Positions 47,123 through 55,753 of a DNA stretch of 64,000 nucleotides are shown here, piece by piece (positions within the stretch are counted from its first letter, which is position 1; every line of letters begins with the position of its first letter). The translations under genes and the position numbers were made by a program. The DNA lies in the NCBI GenBank assembly GCA_963836015.1, contig CAWIIF010000015.1, positions 1-64,000 on the forward strand, given 5' to 3'. The notes under the pieces are model-generated. The model searched no databases. It had not been told where the DNA came from and was given only the letters and a program-made list of their open reading frames with translations. The stretch comes from CAWCDJ01 sp963836015. Lineage in GTDB: Bacteria; Acidobacteriota; Terriglobia; Bryobacterales; Bryobacteraceae.

Positions 47123-48544
47123 ATGACGACGAAAAACCGTGTTGTTTCCGGGTTGATCCTCATGTCCCTCGCACTCGCTGCTCAGGTACGCGAGCGCGAT
47201 TTGGTTCCACTCAAACACTGGGCGGCTCCGCTCTATTGGGAACCCGGCCAGGCCGCGCGGGACGCCGGCGCGGTGCAATCCAATGTCGTGGGGCTTCCGA
47301 CGCCTCAAGCCCAATCACCAGCCAATTCCCTGGTGTTTGTCGGAATGACGCCGTGCCGGGTGGTGGATACGCGATTAGGCCAGGGATTCACTGGCGCCTT
47401 CGGGCCGCCGAGCCTTAACGCGGGGGCCAGCCGTACGTTTCCCATTCAGTCGAGCGCAACGTGCGCGGTTCCTGCAATTGCACAGGCGTATTCGTTCAAC
47501 ATCACGGTGGTCCCGCCCGGGCCCCTGGGCTTCATCACCGCATATCCCACGGGGCAGCCTCTGCCGCTGGCAGCGACCTTGAACTCGCTCCAGGGTTTCA
47601 TCGTGGGCAACGCCGCGGTCGTTCCGGCGGGAACGGCTGGCTCGATCGACATTTTCGCCAGTGACCCTACGAACGTGGTCATCGATATCAACGGCTACTA
47701 CGCCCCCCAGGCCGGGATCACGCTGGCGCAGGGCAGCGCGGGAACGCCGTCGTTAAGCTTCTCCGGGGACGCGGGAACGGGGATTTTTTCTTCCGGCGCA
47801 GGAACCTTGAACTTTGCGACAGGGGGCGCCAACCGCCTGAAAATCGACAGCAACGGGTTTCTCACCGTGAACAGCAACATCCCCAATTCATTCCCCGGCG
47901 TGCCTTCAATCACGATCGGCAACCCCACCGGAAATACGGCGATCTTCGAAGGCACGGATGCCGCTCATATGTTGGAAATGGCCTGGCTCAATCCGGATTT
48001 CGCAAGGCTGACCACCACGGGTGGACAGCCGCTCGCGCTTCAGGATGAGGGGCTGGGCAGTGTGGGCATCGGCACGGAGACTCCACGGGACAAGCTCGAG
48101 GTTGTCGGCGAGCTTCGCGTTGCGAATTGCGTCAGGAACTCGGCGGGCACCCAGATTGCGGGGACATGTCCTTCCGACGAGCGATTGAAAACCAATATCC
48201 AGCCGTTTTCCCCTCTGCTGCCCCAGTTGGTCCGCCTGCAGCCGGTGCACTTCAACTGGCGGGCGAACGAATATCCGGACTACCACTTCGGTCCTTCCCT
48301 GAGCTACGGGCTGATCGCCCAACAGGTCGAGCGGGACTTTCCGGAATTGGTCTCAGAGGACAAGCAAGGCTTCAAAGCTGTCAACTATAGCGAGCTTCCG
48401 CTGCTGCTGCTGCAGGCCATTCGGGAGCTGGATACGGAAAACCACACGATCCAGGAGCAGTACAAGATACAGATGGAACACAATCGCGATCTGGAATCGC
48501 GTATTGCGGCCTTAGAGGCGCTGCTGGCTTCAAAGGATCACTGA
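47123..48544 (+). CDS. Secreted protein with C-terminal peptidase S74 (tail-fibre) chaperone domain
   Basis: 473 aa from ATG 47123, 7 nt after AGGAGG. Signal peptide (VVSGLILMSLALAAQ). Residues 70-190 form a beta domain beginning VGMTPCRVVDTRLGQGFTG, seen in secreted acidobacterial proteins. A repeat-poor spike-like region follows (SFSGDAGTGIFSSGAGTL). The S74 intramolecular chaperone starts at CPSDERLKTNIQPF, with the Ser-Lys self-cleavage dyad, and runs through YGLIAQQVERDFPELV. A C-terminal coiled coil (HNRDLESRIAALEALLAS) ends the protein. S74 domains trimerise fibrous proteins and then cut themselves off. No phage genes are nearby. Confidence 0.8.
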   Translation: MTTKNRVVSGLILMSLALAAQVRERDLVPLKHWAAPLYWEPGQAARDAGAVQSNVVGLPTPQAQSPANSLVFVGMTPCRVVDTRLGQGFTGAFGPPSLNAGASRTFPIQSSATCAVPAIAQAYSFNITVVPPGPLGFITAYPTGQPLPLAATLNSLQGFIVGNAAVVPAGTAGSIDIFASDPTNVVIDINGYYAPQAGITLAQGSAGTPSLSFSGDAGTGIFSSGAGTLNFATGGANRLKIDSNGFLTVNSNIPNSFPGVPSITIGNPTGNTAIFEGTDAAHMLEMAWLNPDFARLTTTGGQPLALQDEGLGSVGIGTETPRDKLEVVGELRVANCVRNSAGTQIAGTCPSDERLKTNIQPFSPLLPQLVRLQPVHFNWRANEYPDYHFGPSLSYGLIAQQVERDFPELVSEDKQGFKAVNYSELPLLLLQAIRELDTENHTIQEQYKIQMEHNRDLESRIAALEALLASKDH

Positions 48545-48612
48545 CGCCGGCAGGGCATAGAGGACCGAAGCGCGGCGCGAACATTCCGCGACTCGTTTGC
48601 GCAGGAGGCAGT

Positions 48613-50286
48613 ATGAGTATTGGCGCCGGGTTTCTCAAGGCCCGCAACTACCTGCTCACGCACCGGAGCCAGTTTGACCTGGTCTGCCGGGAGTTTTCCT
48701 GGCCCGAGATGGACCGGTTCAATTGGGCTCTGGACTACTTCGACGTGATGGCCGCAAACAACACGGACCTCGCGCTTTTCATAGTTGAGGAAGACGGCAC
48801 TGAAACGAAACGGACCTTTGCGGAACTGGTCCGCCGCTCCAACCAGACAGCGAACTTCCTTCGGGCGCTCGACGTGAAACGCGGCGATCACATCCTCGTG
48901 ATGCTTGGAAATCAAGCACCGCTCTGGGAGGTATTCCTGGCGGCAATGAAGCTTGGGGCCGTGGTCATTCCGGCGGCCCCTCTATTGACCGTTGAGGATC
49001 TGCGGGACCGGTTGGAACGAGGCAACGTGCGTCACGTGATAGCTGCCGCCGGCCAGGCGCCGAAGTTTGACCCGCTGATTGGCTCCTATAGCAGGATTTG
49101 CACCGGTGGGGCTGTGACCGGCTGGCATTCGCTCGAAACTGCCGGCGAGTATCGCGAATCATTCACTCCGGAAGGACCAACCCCGGCAAGCGATCCTTTA
49201 CTGCTCTACTTCACTTCGGGCACCACCGCAAAACCCAAACTCGTGCAGCACTCGCATCAGAGCTACCCGGTCGGCCATCTCTCGACCATGTATTGGATCG
49301 GCTTGCGGCCCGGCGACCTGCACTGGAATATCAGCTCGCCGGGATGGGCCAAACATGCATGGAGCTCCGTCTTTGCGCCCTGGAATGCGGGGGCGGCTGT
49401 GTTCGCATACAACCAATCGCGTTTTAACGCCCGCGATGCGCTGCGAGCGCTGGCTCGATTCGGTGTCACAACCCTATGTGCTCCGCCGACGGTTTGGCGG
49501 CTGTTCGTACAGGAGGCGCTCGCCGGCTATCCCGTCCGTTTGCGCGAGGTTGTCAGCGCCGGCGAGCCGCTGAATCCGGAAGTGATCGAGCGTGTCCGCG
49601 CAGCCTGGGGACTGAAGATCCGTGACGGGTACGGCCAGACCGAGACCACCGCGATCATCGGTAATCCACCCGGGGAGGACGTGAAACCGGGCAGTATGGG
49701 ACGGCCATTGCCGGGATACCGAGTGGCATTGCTTGATAGCGAAGGCAAGCCCGGCAACGATGGAGAAATCTGCCTGGACTTGTCTGTCCGGCCGATCGGA
49801 TTGATGCAGGGTTACCTGAACAACGGTGTGCCATCCTCAGCGGACGGAGCGGACGGCTATTACCATACAGGAGATGTGGCCAGTCGTGACGCGGAGGGTT
49901 ACATCACCTATGTCGGACGTGTGGATGATGTTTTCAAGGCCTCTGATTATCGCCTCAGCCCGTTCGAACTGGAGAGCGCGCTCATTGAGCACCCGGCGGT
50001 CGCCGAAGCGGCAGTGGTCCCGAGCCCGGACCCGCTGCGACTGGCCGTGCCCAAGGCCTTTCTCGTCCTGCGGACCGGCTATGAACCCACCACGGAACTT
50101 GCCCGTGAGTTATTCGGCTTCATCCGCGAGCGGCTTGCTCCCTACAAACGCGTTCGTCGCCTGGAGTTTTCCGATTTGCCGAAAACGATCTCGGGAAAGA
50201 TCCGCCGCGCGGAGTTGAGAATCATCGAGCGGGACCGCTCGCCGGAACGAAGGCCTCAAGAATTCTTCGAGCAAGATTTTAGATAG
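48613..50286 (+). CDS. AMP-dependent acyl-CoA synthetase (medium-chain acyl-CoA ligase type)
   Basis: 557 aa. Adenylate-forming motifs: phosphate loop LLYFTSGTTAKPKLVQHSHQ, DGYGQTETT, YYHTGDVASRDAEGYI and the A10 lysine in LPKTISGKIRRAEL. The N-terminal FNWALDYFDVMA resembles the acsm/medium-chain ligases. It activates a carboxylic acid as acyl-AMP and then acyl-CoA. AGGAGG at about 48602-48607 sets the start. The gene is alone and convergent with the FGE-like gene. Confidence 0.88.
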   Translation: MSIGAGFLKARNYLLTHRSQFDLVCREFSWPEMDRFNWALDYFDVMAANNTDLALFIVEEDGTETKRTFAELVRRSNQTANFLRALDVKRGDHILVMLGNQAPLWEVFLAAMKLGAVVIPAAPLLTVEDLRDRLERGNVRHVIAAAGQAPKFDPLIGSYSRICTGGAVTGWHSLETAGEYRESFTPEGPTPASDPLLLYFTSGTTAKPKLVQHSHQSYPVGHLSTMYWIGLRPGDLHWNISSPGWAKHAWSSVFAPWNAGAAVFAYNQSRFNARDALRALARFGVTTLCAPPTVWRLFVQEALAGYPVRLREVVSAGEPLNPEVIERVRAAWGLKIRDGYGQTETTAIIGNPPGEDVKPGSMGRPLPGYRVALLDSEGKPGNDGEICLDLSVRPIGLMQGYLNNGVPSSADGADGYYHTGDVASRDAEGYITYVGRVDDVFKASDYRLSPFELESALIEHPAVAEAAVVPSPDPLRLAVPKAFLVLRTGYEPTTELARELFGFIRERLAPYKRVRRLEFSDLPKTISGKIRRAELRIIERDRSPERRPQEFFEQDFR

Positions 50287-50292
50287 GCCTAA

Positions 50293-50308
50293 TGACCCGG
50301 CCGGGTCA
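50293..50308. other. Perfect 16-base palindrome between convergent genes
   Basis: TGACCCGGCCGGGTCA lies 6 bases after the acyl-CoA synthetase stop. It has no loop and no T-run, so it looks more like a protein-binding site than a terminator, though a bidirectional terminator role cannot be excluded. Confidence 0.5.
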
Positions 50309-50389
50309 CGGAATGCGCTCGGACGCGGGGACTGGCATCGAATTTCGCCGCCCTTATGCGTGATCAGACTGCGTCCACACACGAAAGCA

Positions 50390-51076
50390 TCACGGGCCGG
50401 AACGGGCGCACCGGAACCCGATGTCGTCGTAGCGGTGGCTCAACTTGATCGGGATCTTGAAGTAAATCGCAAGCCCGATCAATTGGCCCGGCTTCTTTCC
50501 AGGACCGCCGTCGATGTCCTCGCAATCGATCCACGAGCCGCCGCGGCGGTTCGCCATCGGGTCGCCGTTGACCGGCGGCGACAGGGTCCACTCCCAAACG
50601 TTGCCCTCCACGTCGTACAAGCCCCAGGCATTCGGCTGCTTCCCGGCCACCGCGTGCGGCCGGTTGTCCGAGTTCCCCCGGTACCAGAGATACCTGCCGT
50701 CCACAGAGTCGCCCCAGTAATGACGGGTGGCCGCCCCGGCGCGGGCCGCGTATTCCCATTCGGCATCGTCCGGCAGGCGGGCGCCTGCCCATTCGCAATA
50801 CGCCATCGCGTCGGCCGGTGTGACGTAAACCACCGGCTGTTGGCGGTGCACCTTGAACCCGGGCGTTCTCCATGTCCGCGCGGCGCTCGCTTTCTCCGCG
50901 TCCGTGCGATAGCCGGTCGCCTTGACGAAGGCGGCGAACTGCCCGACTGTCGTTTCCGTCTCGGCCATCCGGTATGGCTGGCCGCCGGGCGCGACCGGGA
51001 TGCGGACGAATCGCGGCGTCTGCGCGAACCCCACGCAGGCGGCCAGCAGGAAGAGCGCCGTGCATTGCCGGGTCAC
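50390..51076 (-). CDS. Formylglycine-generating-enzyme-like (SUMF1/FGE-sulfatase) protein
   Basis: 228 aa from GTG 51076, which overlaps the stop of the Rieske-like gene by 4 bases. Signal peptide (LFLLAACVGFAQ). The FGE fold is seen in ETETTVGQFAAFVKATGY, AYCEWAGARLPDDAEWEYAA, GLYDVEGNVWEWTLSP and GGSWIDCEDID, ending DDIGFRCA. The catalytic Cys pair of true FGE is not evident, so it is more likely a relative that binds another partner. Confidence 0.82.
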   Translation of the reverse strand: MTRQCTALFLLAACVGFAQTPRFVRIPVAPGGQPYRMAETETTVGQFAAFVKATGYRTDAEKASAARTWRTPGFKVHRQQPVVYVTPADAMAYCEWAGARLPDDAEWEYAARAGAATRHYWGDSVDGRYLWYRGNSDNRPHAVAGKQPNAWGLYDVEGNVWEWTLSPPVNGDPMANRRGGSWIDCEDIDGGPGKKPGQLIGLAIYFKIPIKLSHRYDDIGFRCARSGP

Positions 51077-51507
51077 GCGCTGCGCTCCAGCGTAATCTCG
51101 AGCTTCGAACCCGATACCTGGGTCGGATAGCTCCTGAGGTTGCCGTGCGTGCGGCCGTGCAGGAGCCGTCCTTCCAGGTCGTATTCGGCGTGATTGAGAC
51201 TCGTGCACTGGACGGTGCGGTGTTTCGGATTGTAGGTGCACTGGGCTCCGCCGTGCGTGCACGACCGGTCCATCGCGGCGTATTCCCCGCGTCCGGCGTG
51301 GATCAGGATGAGGTTGACCTTGCGTTCCCCATCGACGATGCGGAATGCGGCTCCGGTGCGCCGGAGCTCGGGTGTGCGCGCCAGGTCCACGGTGATTCTG
51401 CCGTTTCCAAACTCGACGCTCACCGGTGGCAGCTCTTGAGTCGTACAGCACAGGGGCGGGATGCCGGCTACCGCCAGCGCACTCATCAGAAAGTCGCGCC
51501 GGTGCAT
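51073..51507 (-). CDS. Tat-exported Rieske-like iron-sulfur protein
   Basis: 144 aa from ATG 51507: a twin-arginine signal (HRRDFLMSALAVAGI), then a Rieske-type domain (AAMDRSCTHGGAQCTYNP, VQCTSLNHAEYDLEGRLLHG). The first ligand box CTH is normal. The second is C-T-S-L-N-H; in relatives I would expect C-x-C-x-x-H here, so one cluster Cys may be a Ser. Translationally coupled to the FGE-like gene. An alternative start is ATG 51537. Confidence 0.72.
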   Translation of the reverse strand: MHRRDFLMSALAVAGIPPLCCTTQELPPVSVEFGNGRITVDLARTPELRRTGAAFRIVDGERKVNLILIHAGRGEYAAMDRSCTHGGAQCTYNPKHRTVQCTSLNHAEYDLEGRLLHGRTHGNLRSYPTQVSGSKLEITLERSA

Positions 51508-51585
51508 TTCGGATTCGCTTATCTGATATCCACCCATGTACTGATCATAGCCTGGCCGGCACTCCTTGTCCGCGCTGGTGTCTAA

Positions 51586-52045
51586 ATGAGTAATGTGATT
51601 GCACGATTGCCCTTGACCGCCCGAATCGGACTTGCGCTGATCCTGATCGGAACCGGCTGGTTTTGCGGGTGGGCCCGTTGGGCGGCTACTCGCAAGTGGG
51701 TGCCCGTGGATGTGCCAGTTTCCCTCTCGCAAGGCCACATCCGGACCCCGGAATTCGAGATCCCGGTTCACTCACCGCGTCCGCTTGTGCCTACGTGGGA
51801 ACGTCACGCGTCTACCAACCAGGCAAACCGCAGCCACCGCGCGGCCGGCCGTTCGCGAGGACGCCGTCCTTCGGGCTGGTTGCCGCGATTATCCTCCTGC
51901 TGGTGTTGATACCGATGTTAGTCCTTCAATCCTGGTCTTTCATAGGTGAAGGCCATCGAAATCATCCGCGGACAAGGGCCGGAGGTTGTCCTGCTCAAGG
52001 CAGCGGCATCGTCCGGACGTCATTGAAATCTCGCAACTGCCGCCC
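51586..52045 (+). pseudogene. Remnants of a small membrane protein gene
   Basis: From ATG 51586: ARIGLALILIGTGWFCGWA is a membrane helix and KWVPVDVPVSLSQGHIRTPE looks like a conserved extracytoplasmic segment. The frame is then lost near 51770; another frame continues with VGTSRVYQPGKPQPPRGRPF and a second membrane helix (FGLVAAIILLLVLIPMLVLQ), and a third with AIEIIRGQGPEVVLLKAAAS. No single frame covers it. Family unknown. Confidence 0.45.
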
Positions 52046-52050
52046 GAGCT

Positions 52051-52680
52051 TCACTCCACGCTCCAATATCCCGCGCGTGTCCTCACCTGCAGATCCGGCC
52101 GCCCCCTCACCTCCATACGCATCGCATGGAAGATGCCGGCCTTGTCCGGCGCGGGCTGGTAGCTGATCACGTACTGCCGGTGCACTTCCTCTCCCACCGC
52201 CTGAATGGCTTCCTCCAGGCCGCTCTGTTTCAGAAAACTGAAGGTCCGCGCGCCGGTCGTTCGTGTAAACAGCGCGGCCGCGTCCACCTTGGACCGCTGC
52301 TTCAGCTCCGTGAAGATGGTGAGGAAACTGCCGGGCGCCATCTCCGGCGGCAGCGGCATTTGCTCCTCCGGGGAAGGAAACGGATGCTTGCCCTCGGTCG
52401 GATGCTTCTCCGCCTTTTCTTCGTCGCTCATCCGGTCCCAGACGCGAGAGCTGGCTTCGATGACCACCACCAGCGAGATCGGCTTGACGAAGGTGTCCTC
52501 CAGCCGTACCTTGTGCCTCACATTGTTGTCGTAGAGCGTCAGGTCATCCGCTGTAAGTCCATCGACAAACCGGCCCTTGCCGTCGGTGACGGTGGCCGGC
52601 GCAACTACCAGCGGGACGGTGCTTTTGAACTGCGCAAACAGAGGACAGACCGTCGCGAGTAGCAGTGCCGGGACGCGCAT
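52051..52680 (-). CDS. VWFA-related protein lacking the core of the VWA domain
   Basis: 209 aa, signal peptide RVPALLLATVCPLFAQ. The N terminus (VPLVVAPATVTDGKGRFVDG, then DLTLYDNNVRHKVRLEDTFV, KPISLVVVIEASS) and the C terminus (FSFLKQSGLEEAIQAVGEEV, HRQYVISYQPAP) match acidobacterial VWFA-related proteins of about 330 aa. The stretch between, where the DxSxS metal site and most of the VWA fold belong, is absent and the join is in frame. Last gene of the ECF-sigma operon, 9 bases after the MFS gene. Confidence 0.7.
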   Translation of the reverse strand: MRVPALLLATVCPLFAQFKSTVPLVVAPATVTDGKGRFVDGLTADDLTLYDNNVRHKVRLEDTFVKPISLVVVIEASSRVWDRMSDEEKAEKHPTEGKHPFPSPEEQMPLPPEMAPGSFLTIFTELKQRSKVDAAALFTRTTGARTFSFLKQSGLEEAIQAVGEEVHRQYVISYQPAPDKAGIFHAMRMEVRGRPDLQVRTRAGYWSVE

Positions 52681-52689
52681 CGGCCCGGA

Positions 52690-53970
52690 TCATGGCACGT
52701 CCGGTGCCACAGGCCGGCGCATGGACCGCGCCGCGGCCCACAGTACCACTGACAGTGCCGCGCTTAACACGGGAATCACGTACATTGCCTGGTGCAGTCC
52801 CTGTGCGCGCGCGGCCTCGCCGGTGCCGTGCGCGAGGTAGTCGCTGAGCCTCCCCGTGAGCAGGGGGCCGAAGGCGCCGCCGCCCAGGTACATCACCGTG
52901 AAGTACCCGGCCATGGCCGTGCCGCGCAGCCCGGACGGCACGATATCCTGGATCGCCGCGTACACCAGCGTGTAATACGTCTGGAGCAGCCCGTAAGCCG
53001 TCATCAGCAGCACGACGGCTCCCGCCGCGCTCCCCGGCGGCATCCGAAGCGCCGCCACCCCCACCGGCGCCGCGGCCAGCGCCGCTCCCGCCGAAAGCCG
53101 CACCTTCCACGCGCCGCTGCCGCGGTCTCCCCACAGCCCCGCCGCGGCCGCACCGAGTATCCCCGCCACGCCCGATCCGATTCCCGCCCACAGACCCGCG
53201 GTCCCCACCGGCATGCCGTGCACCCGCGTCAGAAATGCCGAAACAAAAGTGGAAAACGTATACAGCGTGAAGTTCAGAATCGCCCCTGAGACCGCGATCC
53301 ACCACAGCGCCCGAACTCTCAGCAATCCCCAAACATTGTTTTCGTGTTCCTCGGCGCCTCCGCGTCTCGGCGGTGAATAATTGCCTCGTTCCGGCTCGCG
53401 CAAACACAGCACCGCCGGAATCAGCGCCGCTGCGGGCAGGGCTGCCACTGCCATCGCGATCCGCCAGCCGTGGGCCTGCGCCACCGGACCGCTGATGGCG
53501 AAGCTCAGCATCACGCCCACCGGCACGGCCATCATGAACCCAGCCATGGCGCGGGCCCGTCGCGATTCGGGCACCAGGTCGCCGATCCAACTGACGGCCA
53601 CCGGGGCGCACACCGCCTCGCCGATCCCCACCCCCAGCCGCGTCGCCAGCAGCATCGCGTAGTTCACCGCCAGCCCGCCGAGGCCCGTCAGCGCCGCCCA
53701 CACCGCCACCCCCGCGGCCAGCAGCCGCCTGCGGCTCATCCGGTCAGCCAGCCGCCCCAATGGCAGGCCGGCGATGGCGTACACGATCGTGAAGATGGTG
53801 GGGAGCGCGCCCAGTTGCGTGTCGCTGAGGTGGAACTCGTGGCGCAGCGGCTCCAGCACGGCGCCCAGCGCCTGCCGGTCGTAGATGTTGAGTGCGTTGA
53901 CGAGAAACAGAACGGCCAGTGAAGGCCCGGCTGTCCTGGCTTTCACTGGCCGCTGACCATGCGGGTTCAC
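52690..53970 (-). CDS. MFS transporter (spinster-like)
   Basis: 426 aa, twelve membrane helices. LFLVNALNIYDRQALGAVLE and LGRLADRMSRRRLLAAGVAV place it in the spinster-like/ACS part of the MFS. ATG 53970 overlaps the DUF4097 stop by 4 bases. The central cytoplasmic loop contains an in-frame copy of a dispersed repeat (listed separately). Substrate unknown. Confidence 0.83.
   Translation of the reverse strand: MNPHGQRPVKARTAGPSLAVLFLVNALNIYDRQALGAVLEPLRHEFHLSDTQLGALPTIFTIVYAIAGLPLGRLADRMSRRRLLAAGVAVWAALTGLGGLAVNYAMLLATRLGVGIGEAVCAPVAVSWIGDLVPESRRARAMAGFMMAVPVGVMLSFAISGPVAQAHGWRIAMAVAALPAAALIPAVLCLREPERGNYSPPRRGGAEEHENNVWGLLRVRALWWIAVSGAILNFTLYTFSTFVSAFLTRVHGMPVGTAGLWAGIGSGVAGILGAAAAGLWGDRGSGAWKVRLSAGAALAAAPVGVAALRMPPGSAAGAVVLLMTAYGLLQTYYTLVYAAIQDIVPSGLRGTAMAGYFTVMYLGGGAFGPLLTGRLSDYLAHGTGEAARAQGLHQAMYVIPVLSAALSVVLWAAARSMRRPVAPDVP
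53337..53380 (-). repeat. Dispersed repeat inserted in frame in the MFS gene
   Basis: On the minus strand the segment reads from TTATTCACCGCCGAGACG through GGAGGCGCCGAGGAACACGA to an A-rich end. Its translation, YSPPRRGGAEEHENN, sits in the loop between helices 6 and 7. This caccgccgagacgcggaggcgccgagg-type segment is normally intergenic and scattered in genomes; recognition is from memory. Confidence 0.45.
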
Positions 53971-55397
53971 ATCTTGATTTCGGAATCGCCCAGGCTCTTC
54001 GGCGTTTTGGGCGGCCGGGGCGGCTTCGGCGTGTTGCCTTCATCCGAGTCCGGTATGTTGCCCGGTTCGCTGCCTTCTCTGCGTACCGATACCGTGCCGC
54101 GGTTGGCGGTAAGCCGGATGACCGGCCCGTCGCCCACCTTGCCCTTCAATGTGGCCATGCGGTCTTCGCGCTCCTGCCGGATGGGCGCCCCGAACCCGTT
54201 GTATGCCTCGCCCCGCTCGGCAGTCGCCTGCAGGTCGAACGTCGCCTTATCCGGAAGGATCAGGTCGATCCGCCCGACTCCCGACCGCGCGTCGATAGCC
54301 GGCATCGGCAGCGATGGCTGCAGCGTGATGTCGCCGCGGTCCGTCTCCAGTTGCAGGGATTCGGTGAACTTCTCGATCTTGATGTCGCGCGAGCCCGTCA
54401 CCAGCCGCACCGGCCCTACCAGGCCCGAGGCGTTGACTTCGCCCAGATCCATGCTGATGCGTCCCGGCACCGCCTGCGCGTGCAGCTCGGTGTTCCGCGA
54501 GCCTTCGAACTGCAGCGGCTTCGACAGGTTCTTGAACTCCAGCGTGCCGGTGTAGGAGCCCGTGATGGTGACCTGGCCGTCCACGTTCTCCAGGTCCACG
54601 TCCGAGCCGCGGCTGCCCTGAAGGTCGACCTTCCCCTTCACGTCGATGGCCCGTATCAGATCGCTGCGTGCGATATCCAGCCGCACGTTTCCGGTGACCC
54701 GCGCCACCCGTGCATCGGCCCGGTCGCTGGCCAGTTCCACGTCGCCGTTGATATCCGTCACTTCGAAATCGTTGGAGCGGCCGCGCGCCTCCACCGCCAT
54801 TCCGCGCGGGACCGTCACTTCCAGATCGTCCGCCACGCGCTGGTTATCCGGGACGTGGTCCTGGTTGGTGCGGATCAGCAGCCGGTCGCCTTGCGGCACC
54901 AGTTCCACCGGCGTGCTCTTATCGGTCCGCCCGGCATCGTCGCGGCCCCAGGCGCGAATCGTCTTGTGCCCGGTCACTGTGATTTCCTGCGTATCCGCGC
55001 CGGTCACCTTGATGTTGCCGCGCGGATTGTCGAACGTCACCCTCGTGACGCCGGCCGCCGGCGCCGTGGCCGTCACCGGGTAGTCGAACTGCTCTCCGAA
55101 AACGTCCAGGCCGGCGGGGTTGAAGTGAACCCCGTGCCGGTGGGCCTCCCACAATCCGGAGCCCGCGATGCACATCAGGACGACCAGCGCCACCTCGCCA
55201 CCCGTGAAGCTCACCCATCCCCGCTGGCGCCACACCACCGCTTCCACCAGCCGCAGCACGCCCCAGGCGATCAGCAGAAAGGGCCAGTACAGGGCGAAGA
55301 TGTCGAAAATCGGAGTCTCCGGATGCAGGTTCCGCCACAGGAACATCCCCCCGATCAACAACAGAAGCAGCGGCCCGGTGATGGATCTTCGTCTCAT
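53967..55397 (-). CDS. DUF4097 beta-helix protein with N-terminal membrane anchor
   Basis: 476 aa. Three N-terminal membrane segments with a LiaF-like start (SITGPLLLLLIGGMFLWRNL, YWPFLLIAWGVLRLVEAVVW) are followed from residue 105 by a long DUF4097 right-handed beta-helix (VTRVTFDNPRGNIKVTGADT, NDFEVTDINGDVELASDRAD). Proteins of this kind form part of LiaFSR/PspC-type envelope-stress systems. It overlaps the neighbours by 4 bases on each side. Confidence 0.8.
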   Translation of the reverse strand: MRRRSITGPLLLLLIGGMFLWRNLHPETPIFDIFALYWPFLLIAWGVLRLVEAVVWRQRGWVSFTGGEVALVVLMCIAGSGLWEAHRHGVHFNPAGLDVFGEQFDYPVTATAPAAGVTRVTFDNPRGNIKVTGADTQEITVTGHKTIRAWGRDDAGRTDKSTPVELVPQGDRLLIRTNQDHVPDNQRVADDLEVTVPRGMAVEARGRSNDFEVTDINGDVELASDRADARVARVTGNVRLDIARSDLIRAIDVKGKVDLQGSRGSDVDLENVDGQVTITGSYTGTLEFKNLSKPLQFEGSRNTELHAQAVPGRISMDLGEVNASGLVGPVRLVTGSRDIKIEKFTESLQLETDRGDITLQPSLPMPAIDARSGVGRIDLILPDKATFDLQATAERGEAYNGFGAPIRQEREDRMATLKGKVGDGPVIRLTANRGTVSVRREGSEPGNIPDSDEGNTPKPPRPPKTPKSLGDSEIKM

Positions 55398-55753
55398 GTG
55401 GATTCTCCCGGTTCGTTGGTCGGACCCGGCTCCGGCGGACGCTGGGCGGCCCCGCCCGGCGTAGTCGTCCCGGTGTAAGAGCTGTCCCGATAGCCGCCCG
55501 GTACTCCGCGATTCGGCGGCGGCGGGGGCGGAGGCGGCTGGTAATTCCAGGGCCGCGGAGGATACTGCGGCTGCACCGGCGGCTCGCTGCCCCGCGCCAG
55601 CAGGCTGAAGAGCCCGAACACGATCAGCAGCACCGGCCAGGTTTGCCCGAACCCGTAGGGGGTGAAGTTGTTCAGCGCGAACAGGATGCCCAGCGTGATC
55701 AGCGTCACCGGTCCCCGTAAGGTGCGCGCCAGAGGTACTTCACTGCCGTTCAT
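55394..55753 (-). CDS. LiaF/DUF5668-like small membrane protein
   Basis: 119 aa from ATG 55753, with GAGGAGG 6 nt upstream. TLRGPVTLITLGILFALNNF and FGQTWPVLLIVFGLFSLLAR are the two helices of the LiaF transmembrane domain. The C-terminal half is Pro-rich (eight consecutive prolines). Overlaps the upstream gene by 14 bases and the downstream DUF4097 gene by 4. Confidence 0.75.
   Translation of the reverse strand: MNGSEVPLARTLRGPVTLITLGILFALNNFTPYGFGQTWPVLLIVFGLFSLLARGSEPPVQPQYPPRPWNYQPPPPPPPPNRGVPGGYRDSSYTGTTTPGGAAQRPPEPGPTNEPGEST

Noticed and set aside
47123..48544. Prophage, suggested by the S74 tail-fibre domain
   Set aside because: No capsid, terminase, integrase or lysis genes around it, and the protein has a signal peptide.
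53919..55478. Long plus-strand open frame over DUF4097
   Set aside because: Shadow of the DUF4097 gene, which has coherent beta-helix repeats and overlapping operon neighbours on the minus strand.
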